64,000 nt of DNA from CALCHA01 sp035548175 (GTDB lineage: Bacteria > Planctomycetota > Phycisphaerae > WQYP01). A program made the position numbers and the translations under genes. The notes beneath the pieces were generated by a model. That model was not told where the DNA came from and ran no database searches. It saw only the letters and a list, made by a program, of their open reading frames with translations. Shown piece by piece: positions 51,119 to 59,984 of the stretch; the first letter of the stretch is position 1, and every line of letters begins with the position of its first letter. The stretch spans positions 62,001-126,000 of the forward strand of contig DASZTO010000097.1 in assembly GCA_035548175.1 (NCBI GenBank), written 5' to 3'.

Positions 51119-52735
51119 TCACGCCATCGTCAGCGCCCGGTCGATCCTACCAAGCGTCCTCTCCCGTCCCAGCAGCGCCACGGTTTCCAGCATGGGCGGC
51201 GTCACCGTGTTGCCCGAGAGCGCCACCCGCAGGGGTTGGGCGGCCGCGCCGCGCTTGCCGCCGGCGTCCACGCCCAGCGCCAGAATTCGTTCCATCGGTT
51301 CGGTCAATCCCGCCCGGGCCCAGTCCGTTACCGGTTCGAGGATCGCGCGGCTGTCCCGCAAAAACGCCGTCCCGTTGTTGTTCCGCACGAATTTTTCCAC
51401 GGCCTTGGCGTCCATCGCCGGCTCGTCAAAGAAAAACCGCGCGTTCTCGGCCATCTCCGCCAGCGTGACCATGCGCTCCTGGTACATCCCCAGCAGCTCG
51501 ATCAACGTCGCGCGATCCGCCCGGCGCAGCGGCGTGTCCGCCACCGCGTTGAACGATTCCACCGCATCTGCCAGCCGCTCCAGCGACGACTTGCGGATGT
51601 ATTCTCCGTTCATCCACGCCAGCTTTTTGCGGTCGAACCGCCCCGGCGTTTTCTGGATGCCTTCCAGGGAGAACAGCTCCAGCATTTCCTGCGGCGTGAC
51701 GATTTCCCGATCGCCGCCGGGGGCCCAGCCCACCAGCGCGATGAAGTTCAGGAGCGCCTCGGGCAGGTAGCCGCTCTTGCGGAAATCCTGCACGTCGATC
51801 TCCGGCAGCTTCGTCCCGGTCACCGCCGCCAGCTTCACCGTCGTCTCCACGGCATCGCTCTTTTTGGCCATGAAGTCCTGCACGTCCTTCAGCGGCACGC
51901 CGGATTTTTCGGCCAGCGGCGCAAAATCCTTCACCCCGCTCTTCTGCACCTCCGCGCGCACCGCCTTGGCCTTCTCACGCTTCGACATCTTCGTGTTGTC
52001 CATGTTGAACACCAGCGGCAGATGCCCGTGCGCGGGCGGCGTCCAGCCGAACGCCTCGTACAACCCCACGTGCTTGAAGGTGTTCATCAGGTGTTCCTGC
52101 GCCCGCAGCACGTGGGTGATGCCCATGTGGTGGTCGTCGATCACCACCGCGAAGTGATAGGTCGGAAAGCCGTCCGATTTCCTGATCACGATGTCATCGT
52201 GCTCGTCCGCCTTCACGGTGACATCGCCCAGGATCAAATCATGCACCGTGATATCCTTGTGGGGCATCGCAAAGCGCACGACGGGCTTGACTCCTTCCTG
52301 CGGCGCGAGTTGCCGCCCGCGCATGTCGCGGCGATACCGAAACGGCCGCTTTTCCTTTTCCGCCGCCTGGCGCATCGCCGCAAGCTGCGCCGGAGACTCA
52401 TAGGCCTCATACGCCGCGCCCGCCGCCAGGAGCTCATCGAGATGCTTCTGATACAGCGGCAGCCGCTCGGATTGGAAGTAATCGTTCTTCGCGCCGCCGA
52501 CAGCCGGCCCCTCATCCCAGTGCAGCCCCAGCCACAGGAGATCGTTGAGAATCCCCGCGGCGGATTCCGCGGTCGAACGAATCTGGTCGGTGTCCTCGAT
52601 GCGCAGCACGAACGTCCCGCCCGGGCCGCCGTGCACCTGCTGCTTGCGTGCGAACAGCCACGAGTAAAGCGCCGTGCGCGCCCCGCCGACATGCAGGAAT
52701 CCCGTGGGCGAAGGAGCAAACCGTGTTTTAACCAT
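51119..52735 (-). CDS. gltX: Glutamyl-tRNA synthetase
   Basis: A 538-residue class I synthetase that charges tRNA-Glu (and possibly tRNA-Gln). The HIGH motif is SPTGFLHVGGART (residues 9-21) and the KMSKR loop is at 249-253 in NTKMSKREK. Between KMSKR and the conserved GYLPEALLNFIALVGW segment is an insertion of about 60 residues (SGVKDFAPLAEKSGVPLKDV and more), making it longer than the usual 470-500 residues. The catalytic Rossmann core and the helical anticodon-binding part are otherwise intact. The start at 52735 has GGAG nine bases upstream. Confidence 0.96.
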   Translation of the reverse strand: MVKTRFAPSPTGFLHVGGARTALYSWLFARKQQVHGGPGGTFVLRIEDTDQIRSTAESAAGILNDLLWLGLHWDEGPAVGGAKNDYFQSERLPLYQKHLDELLAAGAAYEAYESPAQLAAMRQAAEKEKRPFRYRRDMRGRQLAPQEGVKPVVRFAMPHKDITVHDLILGDVTVKADEHDDIVIRKSDGFPTYHFAVVIDDHHMGITHVLRAQEHLMNTFKHVGLYEAFGWTPPAHGHLPLVFNMDNTKMSKREKAKAVRAEVQKSGVKDFAPLAEKSGVPLKDVQDFMAKKSDAVETTVKLAAVTGTKLPEIDVQDFRKSGYLPEALLNFIALVGWAPGGDREIVTPQEMLELFSLEGIQKTPGRFDRKKLAWMNGEYIRKSSLERLADAVESFNAVADTPLRRADRATLIELLGMYQERMVTLAEMAENARFFFDEPAMDAKAVEKFVRNNNGTAFLRDSRAILEPVTDWARAGLTEPMERILALGVDAGGKRGAAAQPLRVALSGNTVTPPMLETVALLGRERTLGRIDRALTMA

Positions 52736-52874
52736 CGATAGAAACTCCGAGCGGCGGCATAACAAAGTCCCGTATTAAAGGCGAAAGCTCCGGCGAAAAA
52801 AAGCGGCGGCTGTGCGGGATACTTGTCCGCCCGTCCCGTTGTCGATGCATCGACCAGCGTATACCATTGCGGCC

Positions 52875-53231
52875 ATGAATGAATCCGAAACATCGACGGC
52901 CCTGAGCGACAACCAGCAAACGCTCCTCTATCAGCCCGGCACGCGCGTGCGGGTCAGCCAGCAGATCCCGAGACGCACGGATACCCTGGTCACCGTCACG
53001 GAGGGCAAGGTCATCCGTCAGGAACGCCAGCGCTCCGGTTCGTGGTACGCCCGCAATAAAAACGCCAAGGTGTGGCTGGATCGCCTGATCCTTCAGAAGC
53101 CCGATGGCGAGGTTTCGATCCTCAATCTGGACGAATACAGCGTGGTCGAGGTGCTCGACGGGCCTGAAGGCCTTCTCGCCAGCCCGCCGCTGACCCTGCC
53201 TGCCCAGGATCCTACAGCCGGCGTCACCTGA
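52875..53231 (+). CDS. Small conserved-looking protein, unknown function
   Basis: A 118-residue protein with a beta-rich middle: GTRVRVSQQIPRRTDTLVTV, TEGKVIRQERQRSGSWYARN and VWLDRLILQKPDGEVSILNL, DEYSVVEVL. The pattern suggests a small SH3/OB-like barrel, but no family name can be given. The ATG at 52875 is preferred to one at 52812. It diverges from gltX and is followed by a short hairpin (ATTCCCC ... GGGGAAT at 53282-53306). Confidence 0.6.
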   Translation: MNESETSTALSDNQQTLLYQPGTRVRVSQQIPRRTDTLVTVTEGKVIRQERQRSGSWYARNKNAKVWLDRLILQKPDGEVSILNLDEYSVVEVLDGPEGLLASPPLTLPAQDPTAGVT

Positions 53232-53453
53232 CGAGTTCCGCCCCCGCCGACCCCGCCACCGCAAGCTGCCTCTACCGATAAATTCCCCGTGTAAACCTGG
53301 GGAATCTGAGGGGCTTTTGGCCAAGGGGGCGTATACGTCTTTGCGAATAACGTGCATCAGCTCGCATCTTGCTGAGCTCACCTCTGGGCCCCTGGCAGCC
53401 ATTTCACATCGATTTTCCCGCCCCTTTCCGCCGATAGAAATGGCAGGCCCGTG

Positions 53454-53499
53454 TTGGACTTCCCCTCTTCCCAACGCTAAATTTCTCTCTAGGAGAGAA
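53454..53499 (+). promoter_or_regulatory. Candidate promoter with hairpin over the start of transcription
   Basis: TTGGAC (53454-53459) and TAAATT (53478-53483) are 18 bases apart. TTCTCTC-TAG-GAGAGAA (53483-53499) is a perfect seven-base inverted repeat just after the -10, so it may be an operator or a 5' mRNA hairpin for the small gene at 53529. Confidence 0.45.
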
Positions 53500-53528
53500 G
53501 TTTCGAGGGGTTTATAAAGGGATGTCGT

Positions 53529-53765
53529 ATGACTGTTGAAACGGCGAAGAACGCCGATACCACCAAGAGCCCGGCAACATCGGCAGAGTCGCGAATCCAC
53601 TGGGCAGCCGCACCGACCGGAACGAATCCGGAACTCGAAGCGCGCTTCGAGGCGATGCGCGCCCGTAACTGGATCACCGACCGCATGGTCGAGCAATACC
53701 AGAAGCACTGGCACTGCTCCCGCGAACAGGCGCTCGAACGCCTGTTGCCCAAGGCTGGCGAATAA
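53529..53765 (+). CDS. Small protein of 78 residues
   Basis: MTVETAKNADTTKSPATSAE, then PELEARFEAMRARNWITDRM and YQKHWHCSREQALERLL. A disordered head is followed by a helical part with a recurring aromatic/charged pattern. No family is recognised, but the candidate promoter and leader hairpin upstream support that it is expressed. It has no same-strand partner. Confidence 0.55.
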   Translation: MTVETAKNADTTKSPATSAESRIHWAAAPTGTNPELEARFEAMRARNWITDRMVEQYQKHWHCSREQALERLLPKAGE

Positions 53766-53862
53766 TTCCCGCCGGTAAATAGTTGCCTCTCCGATCACGT
53801 CCCCGACGCCCGGCCGGCGCCTCAACCCTGTTCTCTGTCCACTCCCAACCCCCGCAGAGCCG

Positions 53863-54501
53863 TTACTCCGGCTTCCGCGCGGCCGCCGCATGGAATGTCC
53901 GTCCCTCCGCGATGTACTTCCGCTCAAAATTCGTCCCCACGATCGACCCGGCCGGGGCGTCGGCCTTCAGGGGCACCGGCGAGTCGAACTCCACGACCTC
54001 CAGAAACTGCTGTTCCTTCAGCACCTGCTGCATGTGCGCGAAGTAGTCGGCGTGATCCGTCACCAGCCGCAACTTGCCGCCGGGACTCAGGATGCGGTAA
54101 ACCTCCTGGATGAATGGCACCTGCACCAGGCGCCGCTTGTGATGCCGCGCTTTGGGCCAGGGGTCCGGAAAATAGACATGGACGGCCGCGATAGATCCAT
54201 CCGGAATGTGGCAGCGCACCCACCAGGACGCCTCGGCATGCACCATCCGCGCATTGCGCGTATCGTGGCGGCGCAACCGGTCGGCGGCAAAGTCCGCATA
54301 GGCCCGGGCATACTCGATTCCGATGAAATTGTGGTCCGGCTTCGCCTCGGCAATCGCCAGCAGGAATGTTCCCTTGCCCGAGCCGATCTCGAGTTCGACC
54401 GGCTGTTGGTTGCCGAAGATGCCGGCCCACGAGAGTTTGCCGGCTTCATCGGGGGCGTCGAGCAGGAATTCAGCGGGTTGCAGGTTTGGGCGCAAGGCCA
54501 T
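53863..54501 (-). CDS. trmB: tRNA (guanine-N7-)-methyltransferase
   Basis: A 212-residue SAM-dependent enzyme that methylates G46 of tRNA. The SAM loop is VELEIGSGKGTFLLAIA (about 35-51), and the diagnostic VYFPDPWPKARHHKRRLVQV segment is present with the catalytic Asp, plus the end region IVGTNFERKYIAEGRTFHAA. AGGAT six bases before ATG 54501 supports the start. It follows a small zinc-ribbon membrane gene on the same strand by 75 bases. Confidence 0.95.
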   Translation of the reverse strand: MALRPNLQPAEFLLDAPDEAGKLSWAGIFGNQQPVELEIGSGKGTFLLAIAEAKPDHNFIGIEYARAYADFAADRLRRHDTRNARMVHAEASWWVRCHIPDGSIAAVHVYFPDPWPKARHHKRRLVQVPFIQEVYRILSPGGKLRLVTDHADYFAHMQQVLKEQQFLEVVEFDSPVPLKADAPAGSIVGTNFERKYIAEGRTFHAAAARKPE

Positions 54502-54576
54502 GAAAGATCCTGGGCGTGGAAAGCATGAAAGGGCCGCAGGATACGCCAAAGAGGAGGGCGCCGCCACAGGCGGGAT

Positions 54577-55068
54577 TTAGAGCCGGCCGACGAAGCAGAA
54601 GAGGACGAACAGTGCCAGATTGAGCAGGAGGAAGGGGATAGCGAGCAGGTATTGAATCACGATGGGGAGGCGAGCGAACAGGGGGCGGACAAAGAGGATC
54701 AGCAGCGTGCCGGGGATCGCCAGGAGGGAATAGAGGCACAGGCAGAGGAGCGTGATGTCGTCCCAACGGTGCGGATCGCGCAGGAAGCGAGGCATCTCGT
54801 CGACGAGACAGATTGCGGCGAACAGCACGCCGAGCCCGGCGACGGCGCTGGCGGTCATCAGGAGCAGCGCCCAGGGGAAGATCGGACGGGCAGGGGCGCC
54901 GGCGATGGCGAGGCGGAGATCGTGTCCGCATTCCGGGCAGCGCGGTGAGGCGAGATTGCGCAGGTTGTACTTGCAGCGCGGGCACACGGCGTTGTGGGAT
55001 TGCAGGAATGCGACGACCAGGGCGGCGTCGTCGGCAACTCCGGCGGGCGCTGGGGCAGTCTGGCTCAT
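54577..55068 (-). CDS. Zinc-ribbon membrane protein
   Basis: A 163-residue protein. Cys 29/32 and Cys 44/47 in CPRCKYNLRNLASPRCPECG form a zinc ribbon, followed by three to four membrane helices (about 66-88, 104-124, 136-160). Such ribbons on membrane anchors are common in planctomycetes and are of unknown role. It lies 43 bases after the large secreted-protein gene on the same strand, so the two could be one transcript. Confidence 0.7.
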   Translation of the reverse strand: MSQTAPAPAGVADDAALVVAFLQSHNAVCPRCKYNLRNLASPRCPECGHDLRLAIAGAPARPIFPWALLLMTASAVAGLGVLFAAICLVDEMPRFLRDPHRWDDITLLCLCLYSLLAIPGTLLILFVRPLFARLPIVIQYLLAIPFLLLNLALFVLFCFVGRL

Positions 55069-55111
55069 CGGCGCTCTCGCGGATTTGAAGTCTGGGGGGT
55101 CGACCGGGGGT

Positions 55112-57088
55112 TTAGCGTGTGCGGTAAAAGTATAACGCAGCGTCGGAAGGCGGGGCGGCGCGTTTTTCGGTGGCGGGATCGAGGAATTGGATTTGGCCGT
55201 CGTTGTTGCGTGCGTTGAGAACGGTCAAGGAGGAGTCGGGGCTTTGCGCGAAGACCAGTCCCTGGGCGTGCGGGCCGGCGGTTTGCAGGGCGTTTGTGAT
55301 GGAAGCGGGAGTGGCGGGCGCGGGGATACCGAAGCGGGATTCGAGCAAGCCTGGAGCGCCTTGGAGCGGGTCTTTGGGGGCATTGCCGAAACGTGAGGCG
55401 AGAGTGGAGAGGATATCCGGCTGGCGGGAAGTGGAGGCGTTGCCCGGGGCGGCCGGGGCCGCGGGTTGTTGGGAGAGCGGGGATCGAAGGACGGGATCGC
55501 CGGCCCATTGGGCGTCCTGGTCGAGGGCGGGCAGCAGTTTCTTGAGGTTGTCTTCAAGTGCCTGGCGTTGCTGGGGGGTCATGGGGATGGCCTTGCGTGG
55601 GCCGGCGTTGGCGGCGGGGCGTAGCGGTTGGCGAGCGGCCTGCCGGCGGGCGGCATCGGCGGAGCGCTGGGCGGCGATCTGGCGGGATTGTGCATCGCGT
55701 GCGGAAGCGGAAAGCGAGGTGTTGCTGGGGGTTGCGGGCGGCGTGGCCACGGTGTCGCCGGCGGGCGCCGGTGGGGGCGTGGCGGGGGTGACCGGCCGGT
55801 TGATGGTATCGCTGCCGGAGAGATAAGGCTCGGGAACGCCGGGGCCGCCGGGAGGATAATTGGCATGCTGAAGGGCGGCATTTCCGGGAACCGATGGGTA
55901 GCCGCGACCGGCGGGGGGGGACGGGGCGGCGGGCGCAGCCACGGTATCGCCGCCGCCGGCGAGCGTGTTGTCGATGGCGCCGGCGGCGCCAGCGGAGGGC
56001 GGGATGGGGCGGTTCATCGTGTTGGCGCCTGGGAGGAAGGGCTCTGGCGGGGGCGGTCCGCCGGGCGGATAGTTGGCATGGGCGAGTGCAGCGTTGCCGG
56101 GCACGGTGGGATACTGGGAAGGCGTCAGTCCGCGTTCGATGTTGGCAAAGTCGTTGGCGGCGTTCTCCACGGCGGTGAGCCGCTGCGCCGCCTGAGAGAT
56201 TTGGGCGATCTCTGCTTCCTTGCCCAATTGGCCTGCCGGAAGCATAGCCATGAAGAGGTTGCCGAGGGTCGCCCCGGGATGGGTAGCGAGGGTTTGCATG
56301 GCCTGCTGGGCGGCTTCTCCGAGTTGTTCGTTGACAGTCTCGTTGTCATTGTTGAGGTAGTTGAGGATGTCCTGGAGCGGTTTGCCGGGCCGGCCGATAT
56401 CGCCGCGCGGCTGAGCGAGAAACTGCAGGGTGTTGCCCAGGACGTTTCCGGCGGCGAGGAGGAAATCATTGGCGAATGTCGCGGCGTTGTTTTTGTAGGC
56501 GTCGGCGGCATTGGCGAGCTGATTGGCGATGGTGTTGAGCGCGGTGGGGCTGCCGGCGGAGGGCTGCTGGTTGACCTGCTGGGCGATCGAGCCCATGGGG
56601 TCGAAGTGATCGGCGGGGAGTTTGACGAACTGATTTCCCACGCGTGTGAACAGGTCGCCTTTCTGAAGCGTTCCGGGCGGGATGTAGAACGTGTCGCCGG
56701 AGCCATCGACGAGTTGGCCAAGATCGACGGAGCCATCGGCGGAGATGGTGAGGGTGTGGATGGGGAGGGCGGTGATTTTCTGGGCGCCGCCGGACTTGGT
56801 GGTATCGCCGACGGAAGTGACGCGGAAGGTGAGGGGGTTGGACATGAAGGTGCCGGCCTGGGCTTCTTCCTGCTGTGCGGCAAGCGTGCGCGCCTGAAGC
56901 TCCCATTGCTGGTCATTGGCCAGTTGGGCCTCGGCGGCGTTGAAGTCGGGTGCGGCATTCTGCTGGACGCCGCCCTGGAGGACCGGGGGCGTGGCGCGGG
57001 GCACGTCCACGGTGTAATCTTCCGCGAAAGCGGTGGAAACAAGGGCCATGGTGAGAAGCGCGGCGAGGACGGCAGATCGGCGAATCAC
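55112..57088 (-). CDS. Large secreted protein with internal repeats, unknown function
   Basis: A 658-residue protein with a signal peptide (VIRRSAVLAALLTMALVSTA then FAED). Residues around 120-180 form a domain with FMSNPLTFRVTSVGDTTKSG. Two related segments, PTVPGNAALAHANYPPGGPP and PSVPGNAALQHANYPPGGPG with following PEPFLPGANTMNRP and PEPYLSGSDTINRP, repeat in the middle. The remainder is Pro/Ala/Gln-rich, with a final compact part LVFAQSPDSSLTVLNARNND. The GTG start at 57088 has AGGAG seven bases upstream. Function unknown; a surface or scaffold role is plausible. Confidence 0.7.
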   Translation of the reverse strand: MIRRSAVLAALLTMALVSTAFAEDYTVDVPRATPPVLQGGVQQNAAPDFNAAEAQLANDQQWELQARTLAAQQEEAQAGTFMSNPLTFRVTSVGDTTKSGGAQKITALPIHTLTISADGSVDLGQLVDGSGDTFYIPPGTLQKGDLFTRVGNQFVKLPADHFDPMGSIAQQVNQQPSAGSPTALNTIANQLANAADAYKNNAATFANDFLLAAGNVLGNTLQFLAQPRGDIGRPGKPLQDILNYLNNDNETVNEQLGEAAQQAMQTLATHPGATLGNLFMAMLPAGQLGKEAEIAQISQAAQRLTAVENAANDFANIERGLTPSQYPTVPGNAALAHANYPPGGPPPPEPFLPGANTMNRPIPPSAGAAGAIDNTLAGGGDTVAAPAAPSPPAGRGYPSVPGNAALQHANYPPGGPGVPEPYLSGSDTINRPVTPATPPPAPAGDTVATPPATPSNTSLSASARDAQSRQIAAQRSADAARRQAARQPLRPAANAGPRKAIPMTPQQRQALEDNLKKLLPALDQDAQWAGDPVLRSPLSQQPAAPAAPGNASTSRQPDILSTLASRFGNAPKDPLQGAPGLLESRFGIPAPATPASITNALQTAGPHAQGLVFAQSPDSSLTVLNARNNDGQIQFLDPATEKRAAPPSDAALYFYRTR

Positions 57089-57199
57089 GTTGAGGCTCCT
57101 GCGGATCGTCAAGGGGGCATCGACACCACCAATACGCGATGGCAAATGCGGAACTGCGCGAGAAAACCTGCGGAAATCATTACTCGCAGACAATGGCCG

Positions 57200-58468
57200 T
57201 TACTGAGTTTGCGATTGGACGCCGAGGGCTGCAGGTGAAGCCGTGCCGGGGGAGGCGGGGCGGACGTAGGGGAAGAAGCGTTTGAGCGACAGGCAGGGGG
57301 CTTCGAGGAGGTGCCAGGAAATCTTGGCCGCGGCGAGGGAACAGGCAGAGGCCAGAGCAGCGAAAACCAGGAGGGAAAGGGTGTAGGAGTGCAGGTGCGA
57401 GCGAAGGATGGGGACGCCGAAGTAGTGATGGTAGATCGGGATGAGGACCAGATGAAAGACGTAGAGGCCGTAGCTGTATTTACCGAGCATGGTGAGGGGC
57501 CGGGAGGTCAGGAAGCGGTAGGGGCGTTGGGTGGGAGCGAAGGTGAGGAGACGGAGGATCAGGGCTGCGAAGAAGGAGGCCAGGAGTGAAAAGCCCAGGG
57601 TGTAAACCGGCGGGGAGGCCTCATTGAGTTCGCGCGTGGGGAAGAAGATGAGGGCGAGGGGGATGGCGGTGATGATGAGGGTCAGGATGGCCGGGCGCTG
57701 CAAGGGGGAGAGTCCGCACTGGCCGCGGGCCAGGAGTGCGGCCAGGGCGCCGGCAGCGAGCGAATCGGCGCGGCACCAGGAGAGCAGGTAGATCGAGAGG
57801 GCCGGTGCGCCGTGCCAGTCCATCCAGAAGCGGATGGCCGGCGCGAGCAGGAGAATTGCGACCGACGCGCCGATTGCCTGGCGGCGCGTGAGGAAAAAAA
57901 TCACGGCCGGCCAGAAGAGATAGAACTGCTCCTCGATCGCCAGCGACCAGAAATGACCCAGCGCGAGGGTGTGGGTATTGAAGGTCCAGTTCGCGGCGAG
58001 GCCCTGCTGGATGTTGGAGGTGTAGGTCCAGAGCGATGCCTGGTGTTCGAGGGCGGAGGTCAGATCGGGGGCGGGCGTGAGGAAGCGCGGCGCGATCAGC
58101 AGGTTCGCGGCGAGCACGGCGTAATAGAGGGGAAAGATGCGGAGGGTGCGGCGGGCATAAAAGGTGCGGAAATAGCGGGGGTCGGACTTGGTGTCGCAGA
58201 GGATGCCGGTGATGAGGAAACCGGAGAGGACGAAGAAAAGATCGACGCCGAACCATCCGGAATGCATGAGGCCGAGGCATTCGCGGATGATGGGGAACTG
58301 GGTGCCAAGCATGGGCAGGTAGTGATAGAGGAGGACGCAGGAGATGGCGATGCCGCGGAGGCCGTCGAGGGCGGGCAGGTGGCCGCGGGGACGGAGATCA
58401 GGGGCGGGGCTGCGGTCGCCGAGGGCGACGGCGAAATCGCGGGTGGAAGCGGTCGAGGCGAGGGTCAT
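57200..58468 (-). CDS. Acyltransferase 3 family membrane protein
   Basis: A 422-residue protein with about ten membrane helices. ALDGLRGIAISCVLLYHYLP carries the catalytic His of OafA/WecH-type enzymes, followed by SGWFGVDLFFVLSGFLITGI and YFRTFYARRTLRIFPLYY. The family acetylates cell-surface sugars using acyl donors. The start at 58468 precedes the first conserved segment by about 35 residues; upstream in-frame codons look non-coding. It may modify LPS or the exopolysaccharide made by the 4-12 kb cluster, but no link is shown by position. Confidence 0.9.
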   Translation of the reverse strand: MTLASTASTRDFAVALGDRSPAPDLRPRGHLPALDGLRGIAISCVLLYHYLPMLGTQFPIIRECLGLMHSGWFGVDLFFVLSGFLITGILCDTKSDPRYFRTFYARRTLRIFPLYYAVLAANLLIAPRFLTPAPDLTSALEHQASLWTYTSNIQQGLAANWTFNTHTLALGHFWSLAIEEQFYLFWPAVIFFLTRRQAIGASVAILLLAPAIRFWMDWHGAPALSIYLLSWCRADSLAAGALAALLARGQCGLSPLQRPAILTLIITAIPLALIFFPTRELNEASPPVYTLGFSLLASFFAALILRLLTFAPTQRPYRFLTSRPLTMLGKYSYGLYVFHLVLIPIYHHYFGVPILRSHLHSYTLSLLVFAALASACSLAAAKISWHLLEAPCLSLKRFFPYVRPASPGTASPAALGVQSQTQ

Positions 58469-58623
58469 CGGAGAGAAGATCGGCCGGGGGCAAAGGAGGC
58501 GTGGAGTTTTTGAGCGCGCCGTGGCGTGCCGTCCGATAAAGGTCGCGGGGATCATGCTGGCAGCGGACTTGCGTCCTATGATTGCCGGTTGGCATCGGGG
58601 TTGTGCATCTTGGAGTGGCTGCC

Positions 58624-59892
58624 ATGCGGTGGATCGCTGGATGGATGATCGCTCTAGCCGGCGCGGCGGCGGCCGTGGGGGCGCCGCAGTCTGCGCTCAC
58701 GCTGCCGGCGTCGGAGAAAGCGGCTTCGACCGAGCCGGCGCATAAGCTGGTTTTGCGCGACGGCGACGTGCTCGCGTGCATCGGTGATTCCATCACGAAT
58801 CAGCGGCTGTACACGCTGTTTATGGAAGACTACCTGCTCATGTGCAAGCCGGCGGCGGGCGTTCGCATGGTGACGCTGGGCACCAATGGCCAGACCGCGC
58901 CGGGCTTTCTGCAGCAGGAATCCTTCGACGCGCTGAAATTCCAGCCGACGGTTGCGACGGTGATGTTCGGCATGAACGATGGCGCATACGGTGCGCTGAC
59001 GCGGGAGCATGCGGCGGCGTATGCGGCGGGAGAACGGGGGATCATCACGCGCCTGCGGCAGGGAGGAGTGCGTGCGATCGTGCTTGCTTCGCCAAGCTGC
59101 GTGGATCCGGCGACCTACAAGGAGGGGCCCGAGGGGGCCGCGACTTACAACCGCACGCTGGAGAGGCTGGCGGCTGAAGCGCGGGAAGCCGCGAGTGCGA
59201 CGGGCGTGCGTTTCGCGGACGTGCATGCGGTTTTCGCGCAGGCGATGCAGAAAGCCAAGGGGCTCTATGGGCCGCAGCTTGATGTCGCGGGCGCCGACGG
59301 CATTCATCCGGGCAACAACGGTCAGATGGCGATCGCCTACACGATGCTCAAGGCGCTGGGCTGCGATGGGGACCTGGGGACTATCACCATGGACCTGGAC
59401 AGCGGCGCGGCCTCCGCTTCGCCCGGGCACCAGGTTCTCTCGTCGGGGAAGGGCATGGTGGAGCTTTCGAGCACGCGCTATCCGTTCTGCTTCATGGGTG
59501 ACGCGGCGGAAAGCTCCGGCACCGTCGCCGTGCCCGGGTATCTGCGCTTCAACGAGGACCTCAACCGGCTCATGCTGGTGGTCAAACACGCCGGCACGGG
59601 CAAGGTACGCGTCACCTGGGGCGACACCCGCAAAGAATTCGCCGGCCCCGCGCTGGAAAAGGGGATCAACCTCGCGGCGGAATTCATTCCCGGTCCCTTC
59701 AACGAGCAGTTTTTCAAGGTAGAGGGGCTGATCCGGCAGAAGGAAAGCGATGAGGAGCACTGGTATCACACGGACATGCGCAAGAGCATCGGCGATGCCG
59801 GAAAAGTGCTTGCGGACGAGGAGCAGCGAGCCCAGGACGTCGCCGCCGCGATCGTGCCGGTGCGTACGCGCATTGTGGTGGAGCGGGAATAA
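58624..59892 (+). CDS. Secreted SGNH/GDSL hydrolase
   Basis: A 422-residue protein with a signal peptide (MRWIAGWMIALAGAAAAVGA). The four SGNH blocks are visible: GDSIT with Ser 56, GTNGQT with Gly 86, GMNDG with Asn 118, and DGIHPGNNGQ with Asp 225 and His 228. The C-terminal 180 residues (about 240-422) are extra and beta-rich. Such enzymes deacetylate sugars or hydrolyse esters in the periplasm or outside. The ATG has GGAG about nine bases upstream. It follows the divergent acyltransferase by 155 bases. Confidence 0.92.
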   Translation: MRWIAGWMIALAGAAAAVGAPQSALTLPASEKAASTEPAHKLVLRDGDVLACIGDSITNQRLYTLFMEDYLLMCKPAAGVRMVTLGTNGQTAPGFLQQESFDALKFQPTVATVMFGMNDGAYGALTREHAAAYAAGERGIITRLRQGGVRAIVLASPSCVDPATYKEGPEGAATYNRTLERLAAEAREAASATGVRFADVHAVFAQAMQKAKGLYGPQLDVAGADGIHPGNNGQMAIAYTMLKALGCDGDLGTITMDLDSGAASASPGHQVLSSGKGMVELSSTRYPFCFMGDAAESSGTVAVPGYLRFNEDLNRLMLVVKHAGTGKVRVTWGDTRKEFAGPALEKGINLAAEFIPGPFNEQFFKVEGLIRQKESDEEHWYHTDMRKSIGDAGKVLADEEQRAQDVAAAIVPVRTRIVVERE

Positions 59893-59984
59893 AATGCGGT
59901 TGAAAAAACATTTGCCCGAGCGCGGTGATGGCGACGGACCGTGTTATACTCGCCGGTCTGTCGCACCGCACCACGGATCAGCTG

